NCBI GenBank assembly: GCA_030917395.1
Contig: JAUPUU010000457.1
Coordinates: forward strand, 1 to 36,148
Length of the DNA: 36,148 nt
From: Cyanobacteriota bacterium erpe_2018_sw_21hr_WHONDRS-SW48-000092_B_bin.40
GTDB lineage: Bacteria > Cyanobacteriota > Vampirovibrionia > Obscuribacterales > Obscuribacteraceae
Direction: 5' to 3'
Shown here: positions 10,501 to 17,803 of the stretch, piece after piece
How the letters are laid out: each line of letters starts with the position of its first letter
Position numbering within the stretch: position 1 is the first letter of the stretch
The notes under the pieces: model-generated
What the model was told of the DNA's origin: nothing
The model's database searches: none
What the model saw: only the letters and a program-made list of their open reading frames with translations
Translations under genes and position numbers: made by a program

Positions 10501-10607
10501 CGAGCGAACCAAATCTCAATCAAACTAGACGGCCTATGACTAGTCTAAATCCTGATGTTTCCCATCTGGGTCTCGATAATGGCAAAAAGCCTGGTGTTGA
10601 GTTCTAA
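7590..10607 (+). CDS. VirD4/TraG-type coupling ATPase with C-terminal zinc ribbon
   Basis: The T4SS coupling protein, which brings DNA or protein substrates to the channel. Residues 1-180 form a Gln/Pro/Ala-rich, probably disordered extension; a hydrophobic helix follows (about 183-203). Walker A is APSGSGKTT (residues 291-299) and Walker B is LFAFFDEYQ (558-566). The TraM/TraD-like C-terminal part of the motor ends near residue 725. After another Ala/Pro/Gly/Ser-rich linker comes a four-Cys zinc ribbon (CPNC at 839-842, CIEC at 852-855), then a disordered tail. I chose the ATG at 7590 over the in-frame TTG at 7575 because GGAAGG lies 7 nt before it. The long N-terminal extension and the tail ribbon are unusual for this family. 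Confidence 0.9.
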   Translation: MTWKAQMNERGVIQSFRDTDTGEQVSVKEFERRMQMQGAIGPNDGSLQAQPAYPQSYPVPGSEAAIQQGMQSGTQAGMQPYQAQPAPQTYATGAPAPYQQAPAAGYPQPAQQGYQQAPSSPLVQSGAVPVGSQAPSIPMPATGRVPTTGMLTQGKNLRLEGQPGHIDQTRQTFAPRKGKGFLDATSIAILMPTLVLLALIIAAAHKKRLFPWQTIRTFNPPSGLMTPRDYERSYVCPPNGRRHGRLGKKNPNSTWSEVDGVVIPFGFLARTHLPVTIPMGRLPNKNMFIVAPSGSGKTTLMRAVIKALLAKPCVIIALEAKANDPNLDERREGFKYTVLPEAQHAGFRTLYFNPLDSESICWNPLDQDAVTFATSIVQDINSLPPEEQHWAERDLGYIEGLTQLLKWGGVQVMGEDENGQPSQLDPLPCNPYGLMKLVNNRRNIVESLRKLKADPNINAGELGELTQRLSSIIRTDSDWDKNIQGVRGRLRMFKNQAILKCTERSNVDLKTSMHEPTVLIFGAPASLGPDAESLAACFVHQLQQALHTRYGTKSVLPLFAFFDEYQTLNIDLAGRLSAIVRGANGGLTIILQNISQITSGGGQGVAPELKTIFSNSAVRVCLHNADETTAKFFSEEIGKHAVVVPGIADHFQANGFGIFPTSWNRIHSQQVVARVDTDSIKRMEKHHALVYLSPAGDPEFGETKPFMCDLRGIEEIAKLHLLHNVSARKQSSPDYPEGAPVPGAAAPSFATPAGSLPFPSRPAGNMPTPELGDMAAMAAQAAATGFDQTGVGPGYTNGYPMGSQGAPVAASSAPAATNSVNSGSSGNPSSTNNGASRLCPNCTKLAGKGKFCIECGQFIGLPQAELSTSAQVVAPVAASNGIIPSYAEANPAASSPSGNVAVDSFGNVIDSGEVSGNGLSALPGQQATPRYGGLRPQTRDAMPSKRGLFESASEIANTAQQVLNPNGPNSASEPNLNQTRRPMTSLNPDVSHLGLDNGKKPGVEF

Positions 10608-10709
10608 ACACAACTAGTAGTTCTAAATTACTGGCAATAGTGTTCATATCTTTGATTTAGCGGGTAAATCTGATAGTGTCAGCTATCTACTCTTTGCTAT
10701 GAAAGGCAA

Positions 10710-11867
10710 TTGCATTATCAGTCTATGCAGACTACTTTACTTCCCAGCGACAAAGACTACTGGAAGCACATAGTTACTTCCAATAATCAATTTGGACTTA
10801 ACGTGCTGAAAACTCTGGCTATGGCAAGCCCGAGTGCAAATGTCATTATTTCTCCAACCAGTATTTTTCTAACAGCATGCATGCTTTATAACGGTGCTAG
10901 CGGTAATACTTATTCTGAGTTTGCCAATACTTTGCTGCTACCGAAGCCCAGTGAAATCAATCCCTGGAATAGACAGTTGCTCAATTATCTGGTCATGAGC
11001 AAACCTGACCACGAAGTTTCAATTGCATCAGCTCTCTGGTTCGGGCAAGGGGTGCGCTGCCATGAAGACTTCGTCAATAGTGCTGTAGAGTCTTACTCCG
11101 CCTCTCTATATGGTGTCGATTTTGCTTCTCCTGAATCTGTCGAGCAAATAAACTTTTGGGCAGAAAATGCCACCAACGGCAAAATAACCAAAATAGTCGA
11201 CCCGGGTGAGTTTTCGCCTATGTCTGCTTTTGCCATTACCAATGCCATTTACTTCTTTGCCCAGTGGCAGACGAAGTTCCAAGCCGAGCTAACGAGAGAA
11301 GAGCCCTTCTATCTTGTGGGCTCTGGTTCTAAGAATGTCATGATGATGAATACGGCTGATAATTTTGGCTACAAAGAAGATGAGAATGCTCAGATAATCA
11401 AGTTGTCTTACAAGCAATCGCCTTACTTTATGCAAATAGTTCTGCCTAAGGTTGGGCGTTCATTTGGACATTGTATTGAGTACATAAAGAATCCGCTTTC
11501 ACCTGCGATTACATATGCTCCAACGAATGTCAATTTGAAGCTACCACGCATGGAAATAGCCTTTGACTGCAGTCTCAATGCCGCTTTATCGCAGTTAGGA
11601 ATGCGCGATCTCTTTAGCCCAACTTGCGACTTGTCTTTGATTACTCCCAATTTGCAAGTATCGTTTATCAAACACGCTGCCAAGCTTACAGTCGATGAGA
11701 GTGGTACAGAAGTGGCTGCCGGAACGATTGCAGGAACCAGCTGGGGAGCAGCTCCTGGCGCTCAAGCACCACCAATTGCTATGACTGTAAATAGGCCATT
11801 TCTAATGTCGATTGCCGATAGTGGTACCGGTCAAGTATTGTTCTCTGGAGCCATTCTTCAGCCCTAG
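10710..11867 (+). CDS. Serpin-family protease inhibitor
   Basis: A 385-aa protein matching the full serpin fold length. Recognisable parts are NVIISPTSI near residue 44, the segment FAITNAIYFFAQW (174-186), the reactive-loop hinge ESGTEVAAGT (330-339) with small residues as required for loop insertion, and the C-terminal signature NRPFLMSIADSGTGQVLFSG (361-380). An inhibitory serpin traps serine or cysteine proteases by inserting the cleaved loop into its main sheet. The exposed loop (about 340-357) is Gly/Ala/Trp/Pro-rich. There is no signal peptide, so it is predicted cytoplasmic. The start is uncertain: TTG at 10710 (GAAAGG 3 nt before) or ATG at 10725. It stands alone, convergent with the methyltransferase gene beyond it. 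Confidence 0.92.
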   Translation: MHYQSMQTTLLPSDKDYWKHIVTSNNQFGLNVLKTLAMASPSANVIISPTSIFLTACMLYNGASGNTYSEFANTLLLPKPSEINPWNRQLLNYLVMSKPDHEVSIASALWFGQGVRCHEDFVNSAVESYSASLYGVDFASPESVEQINFWAENATNGKITKIVDPGEFSPMSAFAITNAIYFFAQWQTKFQAELTREEPFYLVGSGSKNVMMMNTADNFGYKEDENAQIIKLSYKQSPYFMQIVLPKVGRSFGHCIEYIKNPLSPAITYAPTNVNLKLPRMEIAFDCSLNAALSQLGMRDLFSPTCDLSLITPNLQVSFIKHAAKLTVDESGTEVAAGTIAGTSWGAAPGAQAPPIAMTVNRPFLMSIADSGTGQVLFSGAILQP

Positions 11868-11888
11868 CTGAAGTCTTTCTGCTAAGGC
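11861..11888. terminator. Possible bidirectional terminator between convergent genes
   Basis: Inverted repeat GCC-c-TAGC / GCTA-a-GGC with a 12-nt loop spans both stop codons of the convergent serpin and methyltransferase genes, which are only 14 bp apart. A short T-run follows on the plus strand. The stem has one mismatch, so this is weak. Confidence 0.3.
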
Positions 11889-12595
11889 TTTTGTGCTGTG
11901 AAGTTGATTTGTGTGGAGCACCAGTGAACGGTGCGGTCTTCTTTGGCCAGCTCTTCTTCGTAGGGGTCAACTGTCAACGATATGATATTCCAGCCAGCAA
12001 AAGTATCTTTGGCTTGAAGCATTTCTTGCACTTCTTCGCCGTCTAACGGAGTCTCGACAAAAGTAGGCACTGGCTCATTCGTGCTAGTGTCTGTCACTCT
12101 GCGGTTCGTTGTCATCTCGATGCGCACAAAGCCACCGCTTTTGGCGCCACGAGCAATGGCAGCCATTAGTTTTGCCACTTTGTTCTTGCCCTGGCAATGC
12201 TCTAAAGTAGAGATTGCCGCAACTAAATCGTACTTGTTTGGCTCGATCATAAACACATCGTTGTCAGCCAGTACCGCTTCAATAATATTTTTGACCTTGT
12301 AGGTGCTGGCGTACTCTTTCAGTAAATCAATAGATTCAGCGAGTACATCAACAGCTGTTATGGTGGCAGTTTTATTGCTCTTTTGCAGCGCTTGTGCCAT
12401 CGGAATGGCATTGCGACCAACGCCGCAGCCGAGGTCTAGAATTTCAATTTTGCCCTCAAGATAATCGAGCAAGCGCATCAGCGGCTGGTCTGGGTTTTCT
12501 AACCATGAGTCTTTCTCAAACAATTTGAAGCGGCTGTAGTAAGCCTTGTGATACTGCAAGGTTTCTTGACGGGCGCGCTCAAAATCAATTGACAT
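11882..12595 (-). CDS. Class I SAM-dependent methyltransferase (last gene of the operon)
   Basis: A 237-aa Rossmann-fold methyltransferase. The SAM-binding motif I is DLGCGVGRN (residues 54-62). An acidic residue after the second strand (ITAVDVLAES) contacts the SAM ribose, and a motif like LVAAISTLEHCQGK lies in the post-II region. The substrate cannot be read from sequence. It begins 8 bp after the stop of a second, different methyltransferase gene and is the promoter-distal gene of the minus-strand cluster. It probably methylates the pathway product or an intermediate, or serves as self-protection. Confidence 0.85.
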   Translation of the reverse strand: MSIDFERARQETLQYHKAYYSRFKLFEKDSWLENPDQPLMRLLDYLEGKIEILDLGCGVGRNAIPMAQALQKSNKTATITAVDVLAESIDLLKEYASTYKVKNIIEAVLADNDVFMIEPNKYDLVAAISTLEHCQGKNKVAKLMAAIARGAKSGGFVRIEMTTNRRVTDTSTNEPVPTFVETPLDGEEVQEMLQAKDTFAGWNIISLTVDPYEEELAKEDRTVHWCSTQINFTAQKP

Positions 12596-12603
12596 TTTTT
12601 TCT

Positions 12604-13386
12604 CTAGTTACTGTGGTTTTGGGTTGAATAAAGAGCGCCACGGGTGCGCAGTTGAATGTGATTGCCTTTTCTGTAGTGCTGAATGACATGTCTAAGCCGG
12701 GCTTGGTCTTTTTCAGTGAGGTTAGTTTCGTACCAGTTGCTAAAGGCAAAGGTGAAGGCTTCAGCGGTGACGCCGCAGTCAGGAAAAACAAAAGAGTAGT
12801 CGGTTTCTTCGTACGGTATCTCGTCTTTGCGATACTCTGTAAAAATGCGCTCCAGGGGGCCTTCGTAAATTTCAGTGGCGTTCAGTTCTCGTTCTCTTGA
12901 TGGCACAAAGCGTCTGGCGATGCGGTCGTAGTCGCAATCACCATAGAGGCCGAAAATAAAGAGATGACCTTTGGGCTTGAGAACACGCTTTGCTTCTTTG
13001 AGAGCGGCTTCTCTATCTTTGACGAGATGGAGCATCCAGGGCATGATCACCACATCAAAGCAGTGATCATCAAAGGCGAGAGTCTCAGCTGCCATTTCCA
13101 TGAAGGTCAGATTGTTAATGCTATTGCGACTGGCATACTCTGCGGCAAACTGCACCAAGCGGCCGTCTGGGTCTACTCCGGTCACTCTTTTGGCCAGGGG
13201 TGCCAGTTGGTAGCAAAGTCGGCCGTTGCCGCAACCAAGCTCAAGTATGTTCTTGCCAGCCAAGCTGGTTTGCTTTTCTATTGCGGCAATCTCAGCGCCA
13301 GAGACAGCAAAGAAATTACTCCACAGTCGCATTGACTGCAGATAATCTGAGCTTCTCCGGCGTGATATCTTCGAGATTTGCGTCAT
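12604..13386 (-). CDS. Class I SAM-dependent methyltransferase, UbiE/ArsM-like
   Basis: A 260-aa methyltransferase of the Methyltransf_11/25 type. SAM motif I is ELGCGNGR (49-56), the ribose-binding acid is in VTGVDPDGRL, and the post-motif segment is VVIMPWMLHLVKDREAALKE, followed by RVLKPKGHLFIFG, typical of UbiE- and ArsM-like enzymes acting on small molecules. It starts 3 bp after the stop of the CooC-like ATPase upstream, so it is almost certainly in the same transcript. Two adjacent, clearly non-identical methyltransferases suggest two methylation events or two substrates. Confidence 0.86.
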   Translation of the reverse strand: MTQISKISRRRSSDYLQSMRLWSNFFAVSGAEIAAIEKQTSLAGKNILELGCGNGRLCYQLAPLAKRVTGVDPDGRLVQFAAEYASRNSINNLTFMEMAAETLAFDDHCFDVVIMPWMLHLVKDREAALKEAKRVLKPKGHLFIFGLYGDCDYDRIARRFVPSRERELNATEIYEGPLERIFTEYRKDEIPYEETDYSFVFPDCGVTAEAFTFAFSNWYETNLTEKDQARLRHVIQHYRKGNHIQLRTRGALYSTQNHSN

Positions 13387-13389
13387 AAA

Positions 13390-14373
13390 TTAGACTAGGG
13401 CTTTTTCCTTGACAGTCAGGCCTTTGTCTTTTAGAGCTTGCTCATAGGTGAAAGCTTGGTCCATGCCGCTCAGTAAGTCGGTTTTGTAATAGTCTGAGTA
13501 CCAACGCTCGCAATCCCATTTGAATGCTTTTCTCAAGCGCTCAAGGTAGGTTGTCCAATCGCGCTTGCTAGCTTTTTCTTGCCAGAGGGCGAGAATATTA
13601 TCAAAGGTCGCCTCCTGTTCTTTTTGGAAATCGAGGATGGCTTCTTCTTCACCTTGCTCAAAGCGCTTGAGGTTGCGAGAGAAAGGTATTGAACCGAGAT
13701 ATTTGTCGGCGCCAACTCTCTCTTTGATATATTCAGCGTCTTCTTCGCCGTCCACTTTGTTGCCGACCACATAGGTACGATCAGCAAATTGTGGTGCAAT
13801 TTCTTCGAAGTCAAGGAATACTTGGGTAGATTTTTCAGTGGGTTCTAAGACAAAGACATTGATGTCGTAAGCAAACGAAAGCGATGTAGCAACGTTATCG
13901 GTACCTGCTGTTGTGTCAGCTACAACTAAGTCAGATTGTGTATCTAGCATGTGGTGGAATATGCCAGCGAGACTCTTGAGCTTTTCGTGATAGCAGGAGC
14001 CACCGACATCTTCTTGTTGGTAGGTACCAACAGTAAGCAGGGCGATGTTGCCAGCTTTTAGAGCATACTTTTCTATGAAGGGGTCGTTAGCTTTGGCTGT
14101 GATGAAATTAGAACCCACTGCCGGTGGAGTGGTGCCAATCATTGGCCTGTCGCCAACATCGCTTCTTGAGCCTTTGAGGTAGTCGGTGACTTCATCAAAG
14201 TGCAAGCCCAATTGTTTGGTTGCACCTTTCAAATTGAGAGCACTCTGCAAGTGGGCATTGAGATCGGCGTCAACAGCCACTACAAAGGGAAAGCGCTTGG
14301 CTAAATATTGAATGAAGCCAGAAGAGGTGGTGGTTTTACCGGCTCCGCCTTTACCCAGAAATGCAATCCTCAT
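13390..14373 (-). CDS. CooC/MinD-type P-loop ATPase, copy 1
   Basis: A 327-aa SIMIBI-class ATPase. The deviant Walker A is KGGAGKTT (residues 8-15). The switch region is VADTTAGTDN (151-160), and a conserved GGSCYHEKL segment sits at 124-132. CooC proteins carry a Cys-x-Cys metal pair at about this place; here it is C127-Y-H129. CooC-like ATPases use ATP-driven dimerisation to load metal (Ni into CO dehydrogenase, for instance) or to mature metalloenzymes. The protein is a clear paralogue of the ATPase at 22042-23016, and the two share the CYH motif. AGGAG before the ATG gives a good ribosome site. The Fur-family gene ends 3 bp upstream. Function inferred: metal delivery or enzyme maturation within the cluster. 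Confidence 0.88.
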   Translation of the reverse strand: MRIAFLGKGGAGKTTTSSGFIQYLAKRFPFVVAVDADLNAHLQSALNLKGATKQLGLHFDEVTDYLKGSRSDVGDRPMIGTTPPAVGSNFITAKANDPFIEKYALKAGNIALLTVGTYQQEDVGGSCYHEKLKSLAGIFHHMLDTQSDLVVADTTAGTDNVATSLSFAYDINVFVLEPTEKSTQVFLDFEEIAPQFADRTYVVGNKVDGEEDAEYIKERVGADKYLGSIPFSRNLKRFEQGEEEAILDFQKEQEATFDNILALWQEKASKRDWTTYLERLRKAFKWDCERWYSDYYKTDLLSGMDQAFTYEQALKDKGLTVKEKALV

Positions 14374-14376
14374 CTT

Positions 14377-14850
14377 CTATCTCCTATCTGTATTGTCTAA
14401 ATTTGTCCCTAGCTCGCAGCTCTGGCAGGTGCCAAATAGTTCAAGCAGGTGTTCTGATACTGAAAATCCGTAGTCTCTTTTGATTGTTTCTTCGAGACTG
14501 GCCAGAAGGCACTCTCTTAATTTGATGCTTTTTTTGCAGCTCTTGCAAACCAGGTGGTGATTGTGACAACCTGGTTCCACAACTTCGTAGCGTTTTTCTT
14601 GATCACCAAAGCTCACCGCTTGAACTAGCCCTTGTCTGGTTAAGAGTTCAAGGGAGCGATAAATTGTAGTGAGACCGGGGCTCTTACTTTGCTCTTCTTT
14701 CGTGTGGTGCGAGAGCTTCATGCGGAAACTGAGGTCGCGCGCACTGAGCATTCCTGGTGCTTTTTGCAGAGCTTCCAGAACGGCCTTGGCACCTTTGGGC
14801 AGGTTCTTGCGGGCACCAACTAGTCTGCTTTCGAGCTTGGTTCTAATCAT
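14377..14850 (-). CDS. Fur-family metalloregulator
   Basis: A 157-aa protein with the Fur/Zur/PerR architecture: an N-terminal winged helix with the recognition segment GLTTIYRSLELLTRQGLV (59-76), then a dimerisation domain with the HNHHLVC motif (H96, H98, H99, C102). Two CxxC zinc-structural pairs are present (C102/C105 and C142/C145), with H134 in SEHLLELFG. The metal (Fe, Zn, Mn or peroxide sensing) cannot be settled from sequence. The start ATG overlaps the GNAT stop as ATGA, which implies translational coupling inside the operon. Its presence in the cluster, together with Fur-type palindromes ahead of the operon, suggests metal-responsive autoregulation. Confidence 0.92.
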   Translation of the reverse strand: MIRTKLESRLVGARKNLPKGAKAVLEALQKAPGMLSARDLSFRMKLSHHTKEEQSKSPGLTTIYRSLELLTRQGLVQAVSFGDQEKRYEVVEPGCHNHHLVCKSCKKSIKLRECLLASLEETIKRDYGFSVSEHLLELFGTCQSCELGTNLDNTDRR

Positions 14851-16184
14851 TTATTTTGCTCCTGCTCTTTTAGCTCTGAAGCAATTAGTCTGACTATTGA
14901 ACCTGATAAGTTTTCTGGATAGCCATAGAGCTTGACTACGCTATCCGTTTCTCCGGGGAGAGAATTGCTGGCGAGAATATCTGGTGCTATCCACTGCAAA
15001 GTCAGTATGTCGTGGAAACTCTCGTGCTCAGGCTCTTGATTGTAACCATAGAGCGGCAAATAGCTGTGGAAGACAAAGCTCCTTTTCTGACGTAAATAGT
15101 CTGCCAGGGCAATCGCTTCTGGTTGATTAGCCGGAATGCGCACTAAGATGTAGCGTTTCTCTAGTTTTGCTAGGGCCTCAAGGGCACTATCTAGTGCTGC
15201 CTGGTCAAGGCTAGAGCTGAACTTGAAGCCAGGCTTGTAGATGATGTAAGCGTGACCAAAGCCTTCTTTATATTCGATGCTCAGGCTTTCGCCTGGTTCT
15301 TGCGCTTTTGTTTCTTCTTCTTCTTCTGACTGAGTTAACTGAACTTGCTCACTGACCGATTGCACTGAGCGGTCGAGAATTTCTTCAAATTGAAATAGTA
15401 TCGACTGCACCAGGTTGGCATATAGCTTGGGCACATAGGCCGTTCTCTCTAAAAGCAGTTCTGCTACTAGTGGCAATTGTTGCTCGCTCAGGCGACTACT
15501 GATTGCCAGACTTATATTTGTCTGGGCTTGGGCCGCTACTATTGTTTGCACCAAATCGCTGGCTTTTGTACCTAGTTTTCGTCCTAGAGTACTTCTTAAT
15601 TGTTTGACCGTGCTCAGTAATTTGCCTTGAAACTTAGTTACCCATAAAACAGATTCTGGATGATCGGCGAAGAAGACCCGTGGATAGTGGCAAAAAGCAA
15701 AGCCAACAATTGAATTGTAGCCAGCATGAAAGTGAGCTGCTTGACTGGCTAAGCTATGGGTTACCAGCTCAGTTGTATTGATGGTCAACTCGCTTGCGTC
15801 CATCATCTCTTTTAAACCAGTTACTATAGCTGAGCCAATGCCCATGCCTCGTTTATTGAGGGGCACAGCCATGCTGTTAAATTCCACATGGTAGGGGCTA
15901 AGTTTGTCAGCCACCATTGCGCCGCATATTTGGTCGTTGTATTGAGCAACAGCAATGAGACGCTCTCCAGCCAGAAGAGTTTCCTTTACTCCCGCTTCAC
16001 TAAAAAGATCTGGGTCGGGATAAGCTTCGCACCCGTCTTTGCCAACTCCACCGGGGCCGAGAGCGGCAACATACATTTGGGCAATATCCTTGCTGAGCTT
16101 ATCAGCTTGCTCTTTGCTGGCGGCGAAGACAGATACTTTTTGACTTGGTTCACTAGCTATGTACGCAGGGGCGCTCAGCGTCAT
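14847..16184 (-). CDS. GNAT acetyltransferase with extended, possibly tandem GNAT fold
   Basis: A 445-aa protein, much longer than a single GNAT domain. The first half holds an acetyl-CoA pyrophosphate loop (PLNKRGMGIGSAIV, residues 108-121) after a beta strand HVEFNSMAV. A helical middle section contains a Glu-rich linker (about 285-300). The C-terminal part ends in a GNAT-like segment (YLRQKRSFVFHSYLPLYGY, about 373-391) without an obvious CoA loop, suggesting a degenerate second GNAT fold. AAGGAGG lies 7 nt before the ATG, a very strong ribosome site, and the gene overlaps the upstream FAD gene by 32 bp. It likely N-acylates an amine in the pathway; the substrate is unknown. Confidence 0.8.
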   Translation of the reverse strand: MTLSAPAYIASEPSQKVSVFAASKEQADKLSKDIAQMYVAALGPGGVGKDGCEAYPDPDLFSEAGVKETLLAGERLIAVAQYNDQICGAMVADKLSPYHVEFNSMAVPLNKRGMGIGSAIVTGLKEMMDASELTINTTELVTHSLASQAAHFHAGYNSIVGFAFCHYPRVFFADHPESVLWVTKFQGKLLSTVKQLRSTLGRKLGTKASDLVQTIVAAQAQTNISLAISSRLSEQQLPLVAELLLERTAYVPKLYANLVQSILFQFEEILDRSVQSVSEQVQLTQSEEEEETKAQEPGESLSIEYKEGFGHAYIIYKPGFKFSSSLDQAALDSALEALAKLEKRYILVRIPANQPEAIALADYLRQKRSFVFHSYLPLYGYNQEPEHESFHDILTLQWIAPDILASNSLPGETDSVVKLYGYPENLSGSIVRLIASELKEQEQNK

Positions 16185-17799
16185 CTTTTACCTCCTTTTC
16201 AGCGTTTGTGCAAAAAATATTGATAAGGTGCTTGGCTAGATTGTGACCGTTAGCTGCTGTGACGTTGCCACCAGGATAGGTGCCTGCACCACAAACATAG
16301 AGATTTTGCAAAGGAGTTTCGTATGGGGCACAGCCAGGCAAGGTGCGCTTTTCAAAGAGATATTGCGGGGTCATGGGCAAGTGCCAACACGAGAGTGAAG
16401 CTAAATTGAAGTCGCTGGCCAGGGCTCTGGGTGATACGACATAGCTGCTTAAAATCAGCGAACGAAACTCTGGGCACTGCACTTCAATCGCCTTAATAGT
16501 ATTTTCTAACAGCTTGAGGTCGTCAGCTTCACTCCAGGCCATGCCAGCAATTTGCGCTGGCACATAGTGAACATCAACTGACAGCACTTGCTCGTTAGGC
16601 TTAGCGCTATCAGCCATTGAGGCATCTTCAAGGGTAGGAAAGGCCATCGTCAGCATCAAGCGCTCTGGCAAAATGCCATTGGGCACTGCACTAGAAGCTG
16701 ATTTGACGGCAGCCAGGGGTGGTGCCATGACAATCACTCCCTTGTGGTTGTGACCAATTTTGTGGAGGGTCTTAAATGAGGGCAGCTCTTTGAGAAGGAA
16801 GTGCAATTTAGCTGCTGAGACTTTGGGGCGATTGTCCTGAAGATACTGGCGAACTTCTGCAGTTGTGGCAGTGGCTTCAAGCAGCTGCTCAAATAGAACG
16901 TATGAATCGGCGTTGACTACAACTAGATCAAACTGGCGCTGGCTGCCATCAGCAAACTCTATGGCCGAGACCTTTGGCTTCGCATTAGCAGGGCCAGCAT
17001 CGTCTACCACCAAGCGCTGCACCGCTTGGCCGAGGTGAATTTTTGCACCTTTTGCCTGAGCTGCTTTGCTTAGTGCTTCGGTTATTGCTCCCATGCCACC
17101 AAGAACTTGTCCCCAGGCGCCAAATTCGCCCTTGGTTTCAGCCGTGCCATGGTGAATGCAGCCAAAGACCGAGCCAACTAAATTGGCAAAACCGGGTGTG
17201 CAAGTGGCAGCCACTGCCATGAGCTCTTCGTTTTGCAAGTAGTGCTTGAGTAAATCAACCAGGCTGCCAGAAAAAATGTGGTCGGCAATTTTATCGAGAC
17301 CATCTTTCTTTAGTAGCTCAACTACTTCACTTTGGGTTAGGTCTGGTGACAAATAGCGGGGATAAATCAAGGCCGCCGCTTTTTGAATATCAGCCCAGAA
17401 AGCTTGCCAGCCAGCTTGATCGGCAGCGGTGAGGGATGCTATCTCAGTTTTTGCCTCGCCGCCATCTCTTGGTGTGAAGCTAAATTGATCTTGGCCGTCT
17501 TTCAAATCGAGTAGAACAATTTCAACCGGGTCAGTCAAATATGGCTTGAGACCATGTGATTCAAGCTCGAGGTCGGCCATAATTTCTTTGCGCATCATGC
17601 CGAAGTATGAGGCTACTGAGGAAACTTTGACTTGACTGCCTTCTTCGATAAAGGGTGTTTCGTTAACGCAGAGGCCGCCAATAGCTTGGCGCTTTTCGAA
17701 AACTTCTACGGCAAAACCCTGCGCTGCTAGGTAAGCTGCGGCGGTGAGGCCGTTGTGTCCGCCGCCGATAATGGCAATTGTCTTTGCTTCTGCCTTCAT
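16153..17799 (-). CDS. FAD-dependent oxidoreductase, PYROXD2/phytoene-desaturase-like
   Basis: A 548-aa flavoprotein. The N-terminal dinucleotide-binding motif is IIGGGHNGL (residues 10-18), followed by the acidic strand end VEVFEKRQAIGG. The C-terminal FAD motif is YVCGAGTYPGGNVTAANGHN, which together with the length is typical of PYROXD2/CrtI-like proteins. Such enzymes catalyse flavin-dependent desaturation, isomerisation or amine oxidation. No carotenoid genes are nearby, so a carotenoid role is unlikely here; oxidation of an amino-acid-derived intermediate is more consistent with the context. The gene starts 4 bp after the cysteine-desulfurase-like gene, whose end contains its AGGG ribosome site. 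Confidence 0.85.
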   Translation of the reverse strand: MKAEAKTIAIIGGGHNGLTAAAYLAAQGFAVEVFEKRQAIGGLCVNETPFIEEGSQVKVSSVASYFGMMRKEIMADLELESHGLKPYLTDPVEIVLLDLKDGQDQFSFTPRDGGEAKTEIASLTAADQAGWQAFWADIQKAAALIYPRYLSPDLTQSEVVELLKKDGLDKIADHIFSGSLVDLLKHYLQNEELMAVAATCTPGFANLVGSVFGCIHHGTAETKGEFGAWGQVLGGMGAITEALSKAAQAKGAKIHLGQAVQRLVVDDAGPANAKPKVSAIEFADGSQRQFDLVVVNADSYVLFEQLLEATATTAEVRQYLQDNRPKVSAAKLHFLLKELPSFKTLHKIGHNHKGVIVMAPPLAAVKSASSAVPNGILPERLMLTMAFPTLEDASMADSAKPNEQVLSVDVHYVPAQIAGMAWSEADDLKLLENTIKAIEVQCPEFRSLILSSYVVSPRALASDFNLASLSCWHLPMTPQYLFEKRTLPGCAPYETPLQNLYVCGAGTYPGGNVTAANGHNLAKHLINIFCTNAEKEVKDDAERPCVHS

Positions 17800-17803
17800 G
17801 TTA

